From contig DDPV01000039.1 of assembly GCA_002342365.1 (NCBI GenBank), positions 1-8,558 on the forward strand: a DNA stretch of 8,558 nucleotides, written 5' to 3'. Under the pieces are notes generated by a model. It worked only from the letters and a program-made list of their open reading frames with translations. It searched no databases and was not told the DNA's origin. The DNA is from Burkholderiales bacterium UBA2459. GTDB lineage: Bacteria > Pseudomonadota > Gammaproteobacteria > Burkholderiales > Burkholderiaceae_E. Both the position numbers and the translations under genes were made by a program. Positions 1 to 6,621 of the stretch are shown here, piece after piece; within the stretch, counting starts at the first letter, position 1, and the number at the start of each line of letters is the position of its first letter.

Positions 1-1899
1 GACGACTTCATTGCCTGCCAGCAAGCAGTTGCCAGTGGCTCGGTGATGGTGGGCTCGGGACTTGCGGGCGATCCTGCGATTCCTGAACCGCAATCAGGCT
101 ATAAGCTCGGCAAAAAGCCGACCACTGCCCTGAGCTACATGGCCGTGACCGCAAATCCTTTGGCGACGAAAATAGGTTGCGAGGTGTTGCGCGACGGCGG
201 CAGCGCCATGGACGCGGCGGTTGCGGTTCAAATGGTCTTGGGCTTGGTTGAGCCCCAATCCTCCGGGCTTGGAGGCGGCGCCTTCATGTTGCACTACGAT
301 GCCTCAACGAAAACGGTTCGTTCCTACGATGGTCGGGAAACTGCACCTGCTTTAGCAAGCGAGGATTATCTGCGCTATGTCAGTGCAACCGATAAAACCA
401 ATCCCTTGCCAAAGCTTTCCACAGCGTTTAACAGCACCCGCGCAAGCGGCCGCTCGATCGGCACGCCCGGTGCAGTGCGAATGCTCGAACTTGCGCACAA
501 GGACTACGGCAAGCGTCCCTGGGCTGAGCTCTTTAATCCCGCGGTGCAACTGGCAAGCGACGGGTTTGCAATTAGCGGGCGTATGGCCGCGGCCATCGCG
601 GGTGCTCAGGCGGATCTGCTTCGAGACCCCGATGCGGTGGCCTACTTTTTGAATCCGGATCTTTCGCCCAAGGCATTAGGCAGCGTGATCAAAAATCCGG
701 ACTACGCAGCAACGCTGAAACTGATCGCAAGCGGTGGCGCTGATGCATTCTATACCGGTACGATTGCTGAATCGATCGTCAAAAAAATTGCGGCCAGCAC
801 TGGCGGTCCCGCCAGTCCGGTTGCAATCACGCCCGGGCTGACAAGCCTGCAGGATTTGACAAACTACAAGGCTATTCGGCGCGAGCCTGTTTGCACAAGC
901 TACCGCGATACCTGGGTTTGCGGCATGGGTCCACCTTCTTCCGGTGGCATTGCCGTTGCGCAAGCCTTAGGGATCCTGGAAAACTTCGATCTGTCAGCCT
1001 ATAAGCCGGCGCAGATTGGCGACGAGGGTGCAAAACCTTCGGTGACTGCTGTGCATCTGGTCAGCGAAGCGCAGCGCTTAGCCTACGCAGACCGCAATCA
1101 GTATGTGGCCGACACCGATTTTTTTCCGCTTCCGGCAAACGGTGTTGCGAGCCTTGTGGATAAGGCTTATCTCAAGGCGAGGGCCAGCCTCATCAGTATG
1201 AACAAAAGCATGGGAACCGCAGCAGCCGGGGTCTTTGCTGCAAAGCCCCTTGGAAGCAGCACCCAGGAGGGTAACGGTACAACCCACATCACGATCGTCG
1301 ACCGTTCCGGCAATGTGGTTTCGATGACAACCACGATCGAAAGCAGCATGGGCTCGTTTCACTTCACCCGAGGATTCTTGCTAAACAATCAACTGACCGA
1401 TTTTTCCTTCGATCCAGTCGATGCCTCGGGTGCGGCAATCGCCAACAAAATCGGCCCGAATAAAAGGCCACGCAGTTCGATGGCACCCACCATCGTCTTT
1501 AGCAAAGCTGCCGATGGTTCTAAAGGCGACTTCCTGATGGCAACCGGTTCGCCCGGTGGTGCTTCAATCATTCAGTTCGTGACCAAGACCTTGATCGGTG
1601 TGATCGACTGGAAACTCGATGCGCAGCAAGCGACCTCGATGGTCAATTTCGGTGCGGCAAACAGTCCCACAACCGGAGTCGGGGGCGAACACCCTTATGT
1701 TGACCTGAGCGGAAACGGGCTCAATGACCCGCTTTTGAACGGCTTGCGATCGCTTGGCCACACGGTCTCATTTGCAGCCCAGTCAAGCGGGGTCTCCACG
1801 ATCGTCAAAACGACGATTCCGAGCAGGGCTTCACCGGTTTACCTCGGTGGAGCAGATCCGCGTCGCGAAGGGATTGCTCTTGGAGACTCGCCGCTTTGA
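1..1899 (+). CDS. ggt: Gamma-glutamyltransferase (glutathione hydrolase), 5'-truncated by the window edge
   Basis: Cleaves the gamma-glutamyl bond of glutathione and transfers the glutamyl group to water or an amino acid; usually periplasmic or secreted, and self-cleaving into large and small subunits. Numbering codons from base 1, Arg112 (DGRETAP) matches the substrate-binding Arg of E. coli GGT. Thr427 starts the TTHITIVD motif and is the expected nucleophile and cleavage point. NNQLTDFS (Gln464, Asp467), Ser492-Ser493 and Gly519-Gly520 (SPGG) complete the gamma-glutamyl pocket, and a lid-loop segment follows NNQLTDFS. Glu447 stands where E. coli has Asn411. The frame is open back to base 1. 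The GTG at 43 and ATG at 46 are poor starts because no signal peptide follows, so the true start and export signal are probably upstream. It converges on the LysR gene with a 47-base gap and no convincing terminator. Family is certain; physiological role (glutathione recycling or detoxification) is inferred. Confidence 0.95.
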   Translation, partial: DDFIACQQAVASGSVMVGSGLAGDPAIPEPQSGYKLGKKPTTALSYMAVTANPLATKIGCEVLRDGGSAMDAAVAVQMVLGLVEPQSSGLGGGAFMLHYDASTKTVRSYDGRETAPALASEDYLRYVSATDKTNPLPKLSTAFNSTRASGRSIGTPGAVRMLELAHKDYGKRPWAELFNPAVQLASDGFAISGRMAAAIAGAQADLLRDPDAVAYFLNPDLSPKALGSVIKNPDYAATLKLIASGGADAFYTGTIAESIVKKIAASTGGPASPVAITPGLTSLQDLTNYKAIRREPVCTSYRDTWVCGMGPPSSGGIAVAQALGILENFDLSAYKPAQIGDEGAKPSVTAVHLVSEAQRLAYADRNQYVADTDFFPLPANGVASLVDKAYLKARASLISMNKSMGTAAAGVFAAKPLGSSTQEGNGTTHITIVDRSGNVVSMTTTIESSMGSFHFTRGFLLNNQLTDFSFDPVDASGAAIANKIGPNKRPRSSMAPTIVFSKAADGSKGDFLMATGSPGGASIIQFVTKTLIGVIDWKLDAQQATSMVNFGAANSPTTGVGGEHPYVDLSGNGLNDPLLNGLRSLGHTVSFAAQSSGVSTIVKTTIPSRASPVYLGGADPRREGIALGDSPL

Positions 1900-1946
1900 G
1901 GCTGCAAGCGCGCGTTTCATGGTTTCGTGGGTCCGGGTCCGATGGA

Positions 1947-2852
1947 TTAACTGTGTTTTGCATCGCAGGCTTGGATTAAGAAATCAATCAAGAGGCGGTT
2001 GCGCAGGATGCGCATGCGCTCGGGCGGGGCGATCGCCATAATCAGATTGCCGAATCGGGTTTGCTGTATCCATCCGGGAAGGACTTGGCGCAACTGACCG
2101 TCGCTAAGAGCCTGTGCGCAAAGATAGTCAGGCAACTGCGCAATACCCAGGCCTTGAAGGCAAGCTTCGAGGACGGCTTCGGGATGATCGACCTGATAGC
2201 GGGTGGTGACAGCAATGCGTCGCTGCGCCTGTCCGGCCGACATCTGCCACCATTGGTCTGCGGGCTCGCGCCAGTAAAACAAGGTGCTGTATTGGGGAAG
2301 AACATCCGGATCCTGTGGCTCCGGATGTTGCGCCAGATAGCTGGGTGCTGCGACCAGGAACCAGTTCACCTGTGCGATTGGCGTGCTTACGAGCTCTTGC
2401 TTGGGCATCGACGAGGTCCATCGCAGCGCCAGATCGAATCGTTCGAAGGCAACATCGACCAAGCGGTCTGCAAGCCTGAGCTCAATTTCGATTCCGGGGT
2501 GCATTTTCAAAAATTCCGGCAGCAGTTTGCACAACACCCGTTGTCCCCAGGATACCGACGCGGTGATGCGAATTTGACCTCGGATCTCCGATCGGCTGGC
2601 TAGCAGAAGTTCCTCAGCCGCGCGCAGTTCGGCAAGCGCACGCTTGGCATGCTCGAGATAGAGTTCACCCGCTGCGGTGAGCACGATGCGACGGGTGCTG
2701 CGGCTAAAGAGCGTAACCGCTAAGTGAGCCTCGAGCTGGGCGATGCGTTTGCTGACGACACTTTTTGCGACGTTCAGGGCCTGCGCGCTTCGTCCTACGC
2801 TGAGCGTTTCCGCGACCTTGACAAAGCAGGCCAGCATGTCTGCGCTGATCAC
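1947..2852 (-). CDS. LysR-family transcriptional regulator
   Basis: A DNA-binding regulator of 301 residues, the usual LysR length. Residues 1-65 form the winged helix-turn-helix: ETLSVGRSAQALNVAKSVVSKRIAQLE spans the HTH (about 15-41), followed by the typical FSRSTRRIVLTAAGELYLEHA wing and linker helix. Residues 90-295 form the periplasmic-binding-protein-like effector domain, opening with IRGQIRITASVSWG. The wording resembles the CrgA/DmlR-like branch, which often sits next to oxidoreductase or GST genes. The GTG start has a weak GGAAA-like ribosome site just upstream; Met6 (ATG at 2837) is an alternative without one. It is divergent from the GST gene, the classic layout for a LysR protein that controls its neighbour and itself. 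The inducer cannot be told from sequence. Confidence 0.93.
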   Translation of the reverse strand: MISADMLACFVKVAETLSVGRSAQALNVAKSVVSKRIAQLEAHLAVTLFSRSTRRIVLTAAGELYLEHAKRALAELRAAEELLLASRSEIRGQIRITASVSWGQRVLCKLLPEFLKMHPGIEIELRLADRLVDVAFERFDLALRWTSSMPKQELVSTPIAQVNWFLVAAPSYLAQHPEPQDPDVLPQYSTLFYWREPADQWWQMSAGQAQRRIAVTTRYQVDHPEAVLEACLQGLGIAQLPDYLCAQALSDGQLRQVLPGWIQQTRFGNLIMAIAPPERMRILRNRLLIDFLIQACDAKHS

Positions 2853-2865
2853 GATTGTTTCCGAT

Positions 2866-2886
2866 ATGCGAATAATGTGTTTGCAT
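2866..2886. promoter_or_regulatory. Inverted repeat, candidate LysR operator
   Basis: ATGCGAA (2866-2872) and TTTGCAT (2880-2886) are inverted arms matching at 6 of 7 positions around a 7-base AT-rich spacer. The repeat lies in the 120-base divergent gap, 14 bases in front of the LysR start and about 90 bases before the GST start. It is AT-rich and dyad-symmetric like LysR sites but does not fit the strict T-N11-A consensus. On the minus strand, TCGACA (2902-2897) is close to a -35 box and CATTAT lies inside the repeat, but their 20-base spacing is too long for a good promoter. Operator function is inferred. Confidence 0.4.
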
Positions 2887-2961
2887 TTAAGCCTATTGTC
2901 GAGCCGGGGTAAATCGCTAAGCTGCTCGGTAAGAAAGCTTTTTCATAGGCAATACAAAACC

Positions 2962-2967
2962 AGGAGA
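2962..2967 (+). promoter_or_regulatory. Ribosome binding site of the GST gene
   Basis: AGGAGA lies 5 bases before the ATG at 2973. It is the strongest Shine-Dalgarno match in the window and fixes the GST start. Confidence 0.8.
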
Positions 2968-2972
2968 CGACA

Positions 2973-3617
2973 ATGAAAATTTATGCTGATCCGATAACGG
3001 TGAACTGTAGGAAAGTGCTCGCGGGACTTGATCTCATCGGGGCAAAGTTCGAGCTCGAGCACGTTGATTACTTTAAAGGTGAGCAAAAAGACGCCGCCTA
3101 CTTGGCTATCAACCCCAATGCCTCGCTTCCGGCCTTGGTCGATGGCGATTTGGTTTTATGGGAATCGAATGCAATCTTGCAGTACGCTGCCGACAAAGAA
3201 GGGAACCATCAGGCTTATCCGGTTGATCTGAAGCAGCGTGCCGACGTCAACCGATGGTTGTTGTGGGAGTCATCAAGCTGGTTTCCGAGCACTTATGTCT
3301 ACCTGGTTGAAAATTGCGTCAAACCGCTGCTTGGTGGCGCGGCCGACCCCGCCGTGCTCGAAGCGCAGCATGCGCAGTTTCACAAACTCGCTGGTATTCT
3401 CGATGAGCGCTTAAAGCATACCCGTTGGATTGCCGGCGAACACCCGACGATCGCCGACATCGCTTTGGCTGCACCCATACATTTGCATGCCTGGCAACAG
3501 TTACCGTTGGCGCAACATCCCAATCTGCTGCGGTGGATGACTGAGGATGTTGAGGCTTTAGCCTGCTGGAAATCCACGATGGTTTATGAAGGCTTTACCA
3601 CCACCGAGCCAGCTTAG
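2973..3617 (+). CDS. Glutathione S-transferase family protein
   Basis: Predicted cytosolic enzyme that conjugates or reduces substrates with glutathione; 214 residues, normal for the family. Residues 1-80 are the thioredoxin-like domain: MKIYADPITVNCRKVL at the N-terminus, with Asn11/Cys12 near the catalytic position, the cis-proline in NPNASLPALVDGD (Pro53), and the gamma-glutamyl-binding Glu64-Ser65 in WESNAILQY. Residues about 88-205 are the all-helical domain, including the folding N-cap motif Thr159-Ile-Ala-Asp162 (HPTIADIAL). Start chosen from the AGGAGA ribosome site. It is divergent from the LysR gene, which probably regulates it, and is closed by a strong terminator, so it is likely transcribed alone. 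The class is near beta/theta; the Cys12 could indicate either conjugation or thiol-transfer chemistry. Substrate unknown. Confidence 0.93.
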   Translation: MKIYADPITVNCRKVLAGLDLIGAKFELEHVDYFKGEQKDAAYLAINPNASLPALVDGDLVLWESNAILQYAADKEGNHQAYPVDLKQRADVNRWLLWESSSWFPSTYVYLVENCVKPLLGGAADPAVLEAQHAQFHKLAGILDERLKHTRWIAGEHPTIADIALAAPIHLHAWQQLPLAQHPNLLRWMTEDVEALACWKSTMVYEGFTTTEPA

Positions 3618-3632
3618 GGCTTGTTGCATGAT

Positions 3633-3672
3633 GCAGGTCGTTCGAGGCGTCTTGAGTCCGACCTGCTTTTTT
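3633..3672 (+). terminator. Rho-independent terminator after the GST gene
   Basis: GCAGGTCG (3633-3640) pairs perfectly with CGACCTGC (3659-3666) and is followed by six Ts (3667-3672). Within the loop, TCGAG (3642-3646) can pair with CTTGA (3651-3655, one G-U) around GCGT, extending the hairpin past a small internal loop. It sits 16 bases after the GST stop codon. Confidence 0.88.
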
Positions 3673-3677
3673 ATGAT
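3672..3677 (+). promoter_or_regulatory. Possible -10 box for the CmcJ-like gene
   Basis: TATGAT matches the sigma-70 -10 consensus at 5 of 6 positions and starts on the last T of the GST terminator. A start of transcription near 3684 would give a leader of about 13 bases to the TTG or 22 to the ATG of the next gene. No good -35 is seen at the right distance; TTGAGT at 3652 is only 14 bases away. Weak call. Confidence 0.3.
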
Positions 3678-3697
3678 CGACGCATAAAGAGCTTGGT

Positions 3698-4549
3698 TTG
3701 ATCGAAATGATGAGCGCTGTAAAAGCAACAATGAATTACACCGTGGATAACGGTCGTCCTGCTGCCTACTACTTTTACGAGCCGGGACCTGACGATGCGC
3801 TTAATCCTGCAGGAACCGATCCGCATGAGGTTGCGATTCACAACGCCTGGTCGCTACGCGATCAATTGTCGGTCGATCGCCAAGGATTTGAGTTGCATGA
3901 ATTTGACTCAACGTTCCAAGATTTTGATCACGATCATCAAATCCGGGAGCACTTTTATCCCCAGGTCGTCGATTTTGTGAAACGTCACAGCGGTGCGATT
4001 CGGGTGGAAGTTTTTGACCACACGATTCGCCGAAGACAACCGCCGGAGCAAATGGTCTTCTCAAGACCTTCGACCGAGTTCAAGCAGCAAACGACGGTGC
4101 AAAGGCCGGCGGTTTTGCTGGTACATAGCGACTACACCGTGCAGAGCGGTCCGCAAAGGGTGCGCGACATTGTGCCGCAGGATGCCGAACGATTACTTAA
4201 AGGACGCGTTGCATTCTTTAACGTTTGGAAGCCGCTTTACCAGACGGTGCAGGAGCTGCCGCTTGCAATGATTGATGCGCAAACGCACCAAGACGACGAT
4301 TTGATTCGCATGGAGCTGAAGTATCGCGAGCGAACCGGCGAGATTTACGTGATGCGCTACGCCCCGCATCACCAGTGGATGTATTTTCCTCAAATGGAAA
4401 AGCACCACGCCTTGCTCTTAAAGACCTACGACTCCGAGCAAGATGGCCGCTGCCGCTTCATGGGACATTCGGCCTTTGAAGACCCGCAAACGCCGGGAGA
4501 CGCACCCAAACGCGAGAGCATCGAAGTGCGGGCGATGGCCTTTTTCTGA
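3698..4549 (+). CDS. CmcJ/NvfI-like putative oxygenase or methyltransferase-associated protein
   Basis: A 283-residue protein (from the TTG) of the CmcJ/AsaB/NvfI family, which includes a cephamycin-pathway protein and fungal Fe(II)/2-oxoglutarate-type oxygenases. Family marks: an N-terminal ATMNYTVDNGRPAAYYFYEPG segment; VEVFDHTIRRR; a central LLVHSDYT whose His-Ser-Asp fits the first part of an HxD metal motif; a WKPL segment; FPQMEKHHALLLKTYDSEQDG; and a C-terminal GHSAFEDP followed by RESIEVRAMAFF. The distal metal His cannot be fixed by eye. The TTG at 3698 is preceded by AAAGAG six bases away; ATG at 3707 or 3710 are real alternatives, and family similarity begins only near Ala10-Met12. 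No signal peptide. It is bounded by a terminator upstream and a convergent gene downstream, so probably monocistronic. No antibiotic or secondary-metabolite genes surround it, so its substrate is unknown. Confidence 0.85.
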   Translation: MIEMMSAVKATMNYTVDNGRPAAYYFYEPGPDDALNPAGTDPHEVAIHNAWSLRDQLSVDRQGFELHEFDSTFQDFDHDHQIREHFYPQVVDFVKRHSGAIRVEVFDHTIRRRQPPEQMVFSRPSTEFKQQTTVQRPAVLLVHSDYTVQSGPQRVRDIVPQDAERLLKGRVAFFNVWKPLYQTVQELPLAMIDAQTHQDDDLIRMELKYRERTGEIYVMRYAPHHQWMYFPQMEKHHALLLKTYDSEQDGRCRFMGHSAFEDPQTPGDAPKRESIEVRAMAFF

Positions 4550-4555
4550 CGTCAG
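4546..4555. repeat. Ten-base palindrome containing both convergent stop codons
   Basis: CTGACGTCAG is a perfect palindrome. Its TGA (4547-4549) ends the CmcJ-like gene and its TCA (4552-4554) is the TGA stop of the metalloprotease on the other strand. It lacks a loop and a proper T-tract on both sides, so it is not a convincing bidirectional terminator. Confidence 0.6.
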
Positions 4556-5814
4556 GGAAGCGGTGATTCCAGCGGCTTTCCGGCAAAGCGGCAGTCGACC
4601 CGCAGGGAGGGGTGGCGTTGACGCATCGCGGCGCAGTGGCGTTTTGCCTGCGCTTTGGTATAAAACATCGCATCAAATCCACTCACCATCCGGTTGTTGA
4701 AGAGCAAGTCGTAGCCAAGGCCATGCACCGTAGGAACGCCTCCGAGATAGCTGTCCATGGCTGGCAGCACGCAGGCGTTTGATTGCTCCTGGAGCGATGC
4801 CAGGTCGTGTTGATGCGGGAAGATTCTTGGGTTGAGCAAAAGCGTCAGGCGCTCGCCTTCAGAAAGTGTCCCAGGGTTGAGGGCGATTTCGGCGCCGCGG
4901 CTGCGATGCCGGGGGTTGTAGGACATCAGCGAATCGCTCTCGGTCATGCTCTGACCGAAGCAATCAACGTGTCTGAGGCCAAAGGCATGACCGAGTTCAT
5001 GAATGAGTGTGCTATAAAAACTATGCCTTAAGCGCCGGTACTCAAGAACCACAAGACCACCTCCGCCGTTTACGCCGCCGTTAAAACTGCGGCCGCCACC
5101 ACCCCAATGAGGTCGGTAAATTTGCATATTGGGATTGACCAGAATAAAAACAAAAACGCTATGTTCACGATAGCGATTGCTTGCGCGTGACTCGAACATT
5201 TCCTTGAGCATGGCGTGCTCAAAATCGGGCGCGGTGTTTGTGTCCCGCCCACCCACGCCAGCAGACCCTCCAGCGCTGGCAACCGCGCTGCTGCTACCAA
5301 GGCCGCCAAGGCCACCGAGGGCCGAGGATTCGTAACGGCCGTAATGAACACTGGCCTCGCCAATTTCGAAGGCTGAAACCTCCGGTCCAAGCAGGTTTTT
5401 GAAATGATCGCGCGCATGCGCCAGATAGTGGCTGATCAAGCGCAGGTCAGCCTCGGTCGGTAATCCGCTTTGTGCTGCGTCGCTGAATACATAAAACACG
5501 GGTCTGACGGTGATGCGGGGACCTTCGATAGCCCTTGAGCTTGTTTTGCCAAATTCGCAGACTTTTGCCTTTCCTCGCAGCAAGTCACTGAATTGGCTAT
5601 TTGAGCAGTCGATGCGATCAGAAGCGACTGCGTAGCTCCAGACCGGTTCTTTTCCATAGCGAATCAACCGAGTTCCCTCAAAGCGGCACATGCCGCCCTC
5701 GGCGGCGCAGGCAGTCCAGTTTGAGGTCTCAAGATCATCAAAACTAAAGCCCTTGGCAGCGCTTGTAAGCAGCAGAGGTAAGCAGCAGGCCAGCGCAATA
5801 AGCTTTCGCTTCAC
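4552..5814 (-). CDS. Secreted metzincin-type zinc metalloprotease
   Basis: Predicted exported zinc endopeptidase of 420 residues. Start chosen at GTG (5814): AAGG lies five bases upstream and a Sec signal peptide follows at once (Lys/Arg at 2-4, hydrophobic core 5-17, likely cleavage near TSAA, 17-20). Starting at 5952 instead would add 46 residues without signal character and overlap the upstream gene. Residues 33-88 form a Cys-containing module with W..C..EGG.C.F.GTRLIRYG and later IDC and VCEFG, a pattern I recall from accessory modules of secreted bacterial enzymes. Residues 165-190 are a Gly/Ser-rich linker. The protease core has HELGHAFGLRH (zinc ligands His272, His276, His282; catalytic Glu273) and a Met-turn SLMSYN (Met297). 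A second Gly-rich stretch (238-253) precedes the active site. The C-terminal 70 residues contain further Cys. Subfamily and substrate are unknown. The gene lies 56 bases downstream of the SDR gene and could share its transcript. Confidence 0.85.
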   Translation of the reverse strand: MKRKLIALACCLPLLLTSAAKGFSFDDLETSNWTACAAEGGMCRFEGTRLIRYGKEPVWSYAVASDRIDCSNSQFSDLLRGKAKVCEFGKTSSRAIEGPRITVRPVFYVFSDAAQSGLPTEADLRLISHYLAHARDHFKNLLGPEVSAFEIGEASVHYGRYESSALGGLGGLGSSSAVASAGGSAGVGGRDTNTAPDFEHAMLKEMFESRASNRYREHSVFVFILVNPNMQIYRPHWGGGGRSFNGGVNGGGGLVVLEYRRLRHSFYSTLIHELGHAFGLRHVDCFGQSMTESDSLMSYNPRHRSRGAEIALNPGTLSEGERLTLLLNPRIFPHQHDLASLQEQSNACVLPAMDSYLGGVPTVHGLGYDLLFNNRMVSGFDAMFYTKAQAKRHCAAMRQRHPSLRVDCRFAGKPLESPLP

Positions 5815-5870
5815 CCAAACCTTGAGCCAAGCGTCAACCCCGGGATTTGAGCAGGATGGCACAGCGCGAT

Positions 5871-6569
5871 TCACCAGGGGATCGCCATGCCCTGATAGTC
5901 GATAAATTGAGCGCCCGGCTTGGGTGTGCGTTGATCGATGGCCGCCAGGCAACGACGTACCGATTCCTCAGGCGAAAGCGCATGCATCGAGGGCTGCACA
6001 AAGTCTCGTGACAGTCTTGAACGCACGGTGCCAGGCTGCAAGGCAAGCACTTGCGCTTGCGGGTTTGTGCGCTGCCATTCAAGCGCTAAACATTGCAGCA
6101 TCATGTTCAGCGCCGCCTTTGAGGCCCGATAACCATACCAGCCGCCTGTCTGGTTGTCTTGGATGCTTCCCACGCGGGCTGACAGCTTTACGTAAAGCAC
6201 TTTGCCTCGCTGCAGCAGCAAAGGGAATAAAGCCTTGATGAGCAGCATCGGCCCGATCGCATTGATATCCATGGCCTGTTGTAATCGCCGGGCCTCGAGT
6301 TCACGAAGCGCTTTTTCAGGGCGATGCCCGTCAATCACCAGCGTGCCTGATGCGTCGATGATCAGGCTCAAGGCTGCAGGCGCAGCAAGCGTTTGCACAA
6401 CCGCGTCGAAGGCCTCGGGATCCCGCAAATCAAAGCCCGGATGGCTCGAACGCGAAAGCTCGGTCAGGCTTTTGCACCGGCGATCCTGCCTGAGCTGATC
6501 GGCAAAGGCGCAGCCCAGGGAACCGGTGGAACCGATGATCAGCGCATGGAAATCGTCCGGTATCAACAT
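5871..6569 (-). CDS. Short-chain dehydrogenase/reductase, C-factor-like
   Basis: NAD(P)-dependent oxidoreductase of 232 residues with a Rossmann fold. The nucleotide-binding loop is GSTGSLG (13-19), DASG (72-75) replaces the usual NNAG, Asn103 lies in DINAIGP, Ser130 in KLSARVGS, and the catalytic Tyr147-Lys151 in YGYRASKAALN. The segment SARVGSIQDN..GGWYGYRASK is characteristic of the C-factor (CsgA)-like group, short SDRs of mostly unknown substrate. LQPGTVRSRLS (177-187) is the usual PGxV/T loop. The ATG start has an excellent ribosome site, AAGGGG with a six-base spacer. It is divergent from the DCC-COQ7 gene across only about 50 bases and precedes the metalloprotease on the same strand. 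No signal peptide or membrane segment is visible, so it is likely cytosolic. Confidence 0.92.
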   Translation of the reverse strand: MLIPDDFHALIIGSTGSLGCAFADQLRQDRRCKSLTELSRSSHPGFDLRDPEAFDAVVQTLAAPAALSLIIDASGTLVIDGHRPEKALRELEARRLQQAMDINAIGPMLLIKALFPLLLQRGKVLYVKLSARVGSIQDNQTGGWYGYRASKAALNMMLQCLALEWQRTNPQAQVLALQPGTVRSRLSRDFVQPSMHALSPEESVRRCLAAIDQRTPKPGAQFIDYQGMAIPW

Positions 6570-6575
6570 CAGATT

Positions 6576-6581
6576 CCCCTT
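6576..6581 (-). promoter_or_regulatory. Ribosome binding site of the SDR gene
   Basis: On the minus strand this reads AAGGGG, six bases before the ATG at 6569, and decides the start of the short-chain dehydrogenase. Confidence 0.75.
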
Positions 6582-6621
6582 GATTCGAAGATCACCACGT
6601 CAGGCTTTTCGCAAAGGCTCT

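Noticed and set aside
43..48. GTG 43 or ATG 46 as the true start of the gamma-glutamyltransferase
   Set aside because: The frame is open to base 1 and no signal peptide follows these codons, whereas family members are normally exported; the gene most likely begins upstream.
1900..1946. A bidirectional terminator between ggt and the LysR gene
   Set aside because: Only a GC-rich AAGCGCGCGTTT and a tandem GGGTCC pair (about 1930-1941) are present; no stem with a T-tract can be drawn.
2061..2603. A 180-codon plus-strand open frame opposite the LysR gene
   Set aside because: It is antisense to a regulator with clear HTH and effector domains, has no recognisable motif, and is explained by GC-biased codons on the other strand.
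5815..5870. A terminator or strong promoter between the SDR and metalloprotease genes
   Set aside because: No hairpin with a T-run is present, and the one TTGACG box lies too close to the protease start to serve as its -35.
5815..5952. Extending the metalloprotease to a start at 5952
   Set aside because: The extra 46 residues are not signal-like and overlap the SDR gene, while GTG 5814 has AAGG upstream and an immediate signal peptide.
6526..6621. Starting the DCC-COQ7 gene at 6526
   Set aside because: This would overlap the SDR start and its ribosome site, and the extra residues have no domain character.
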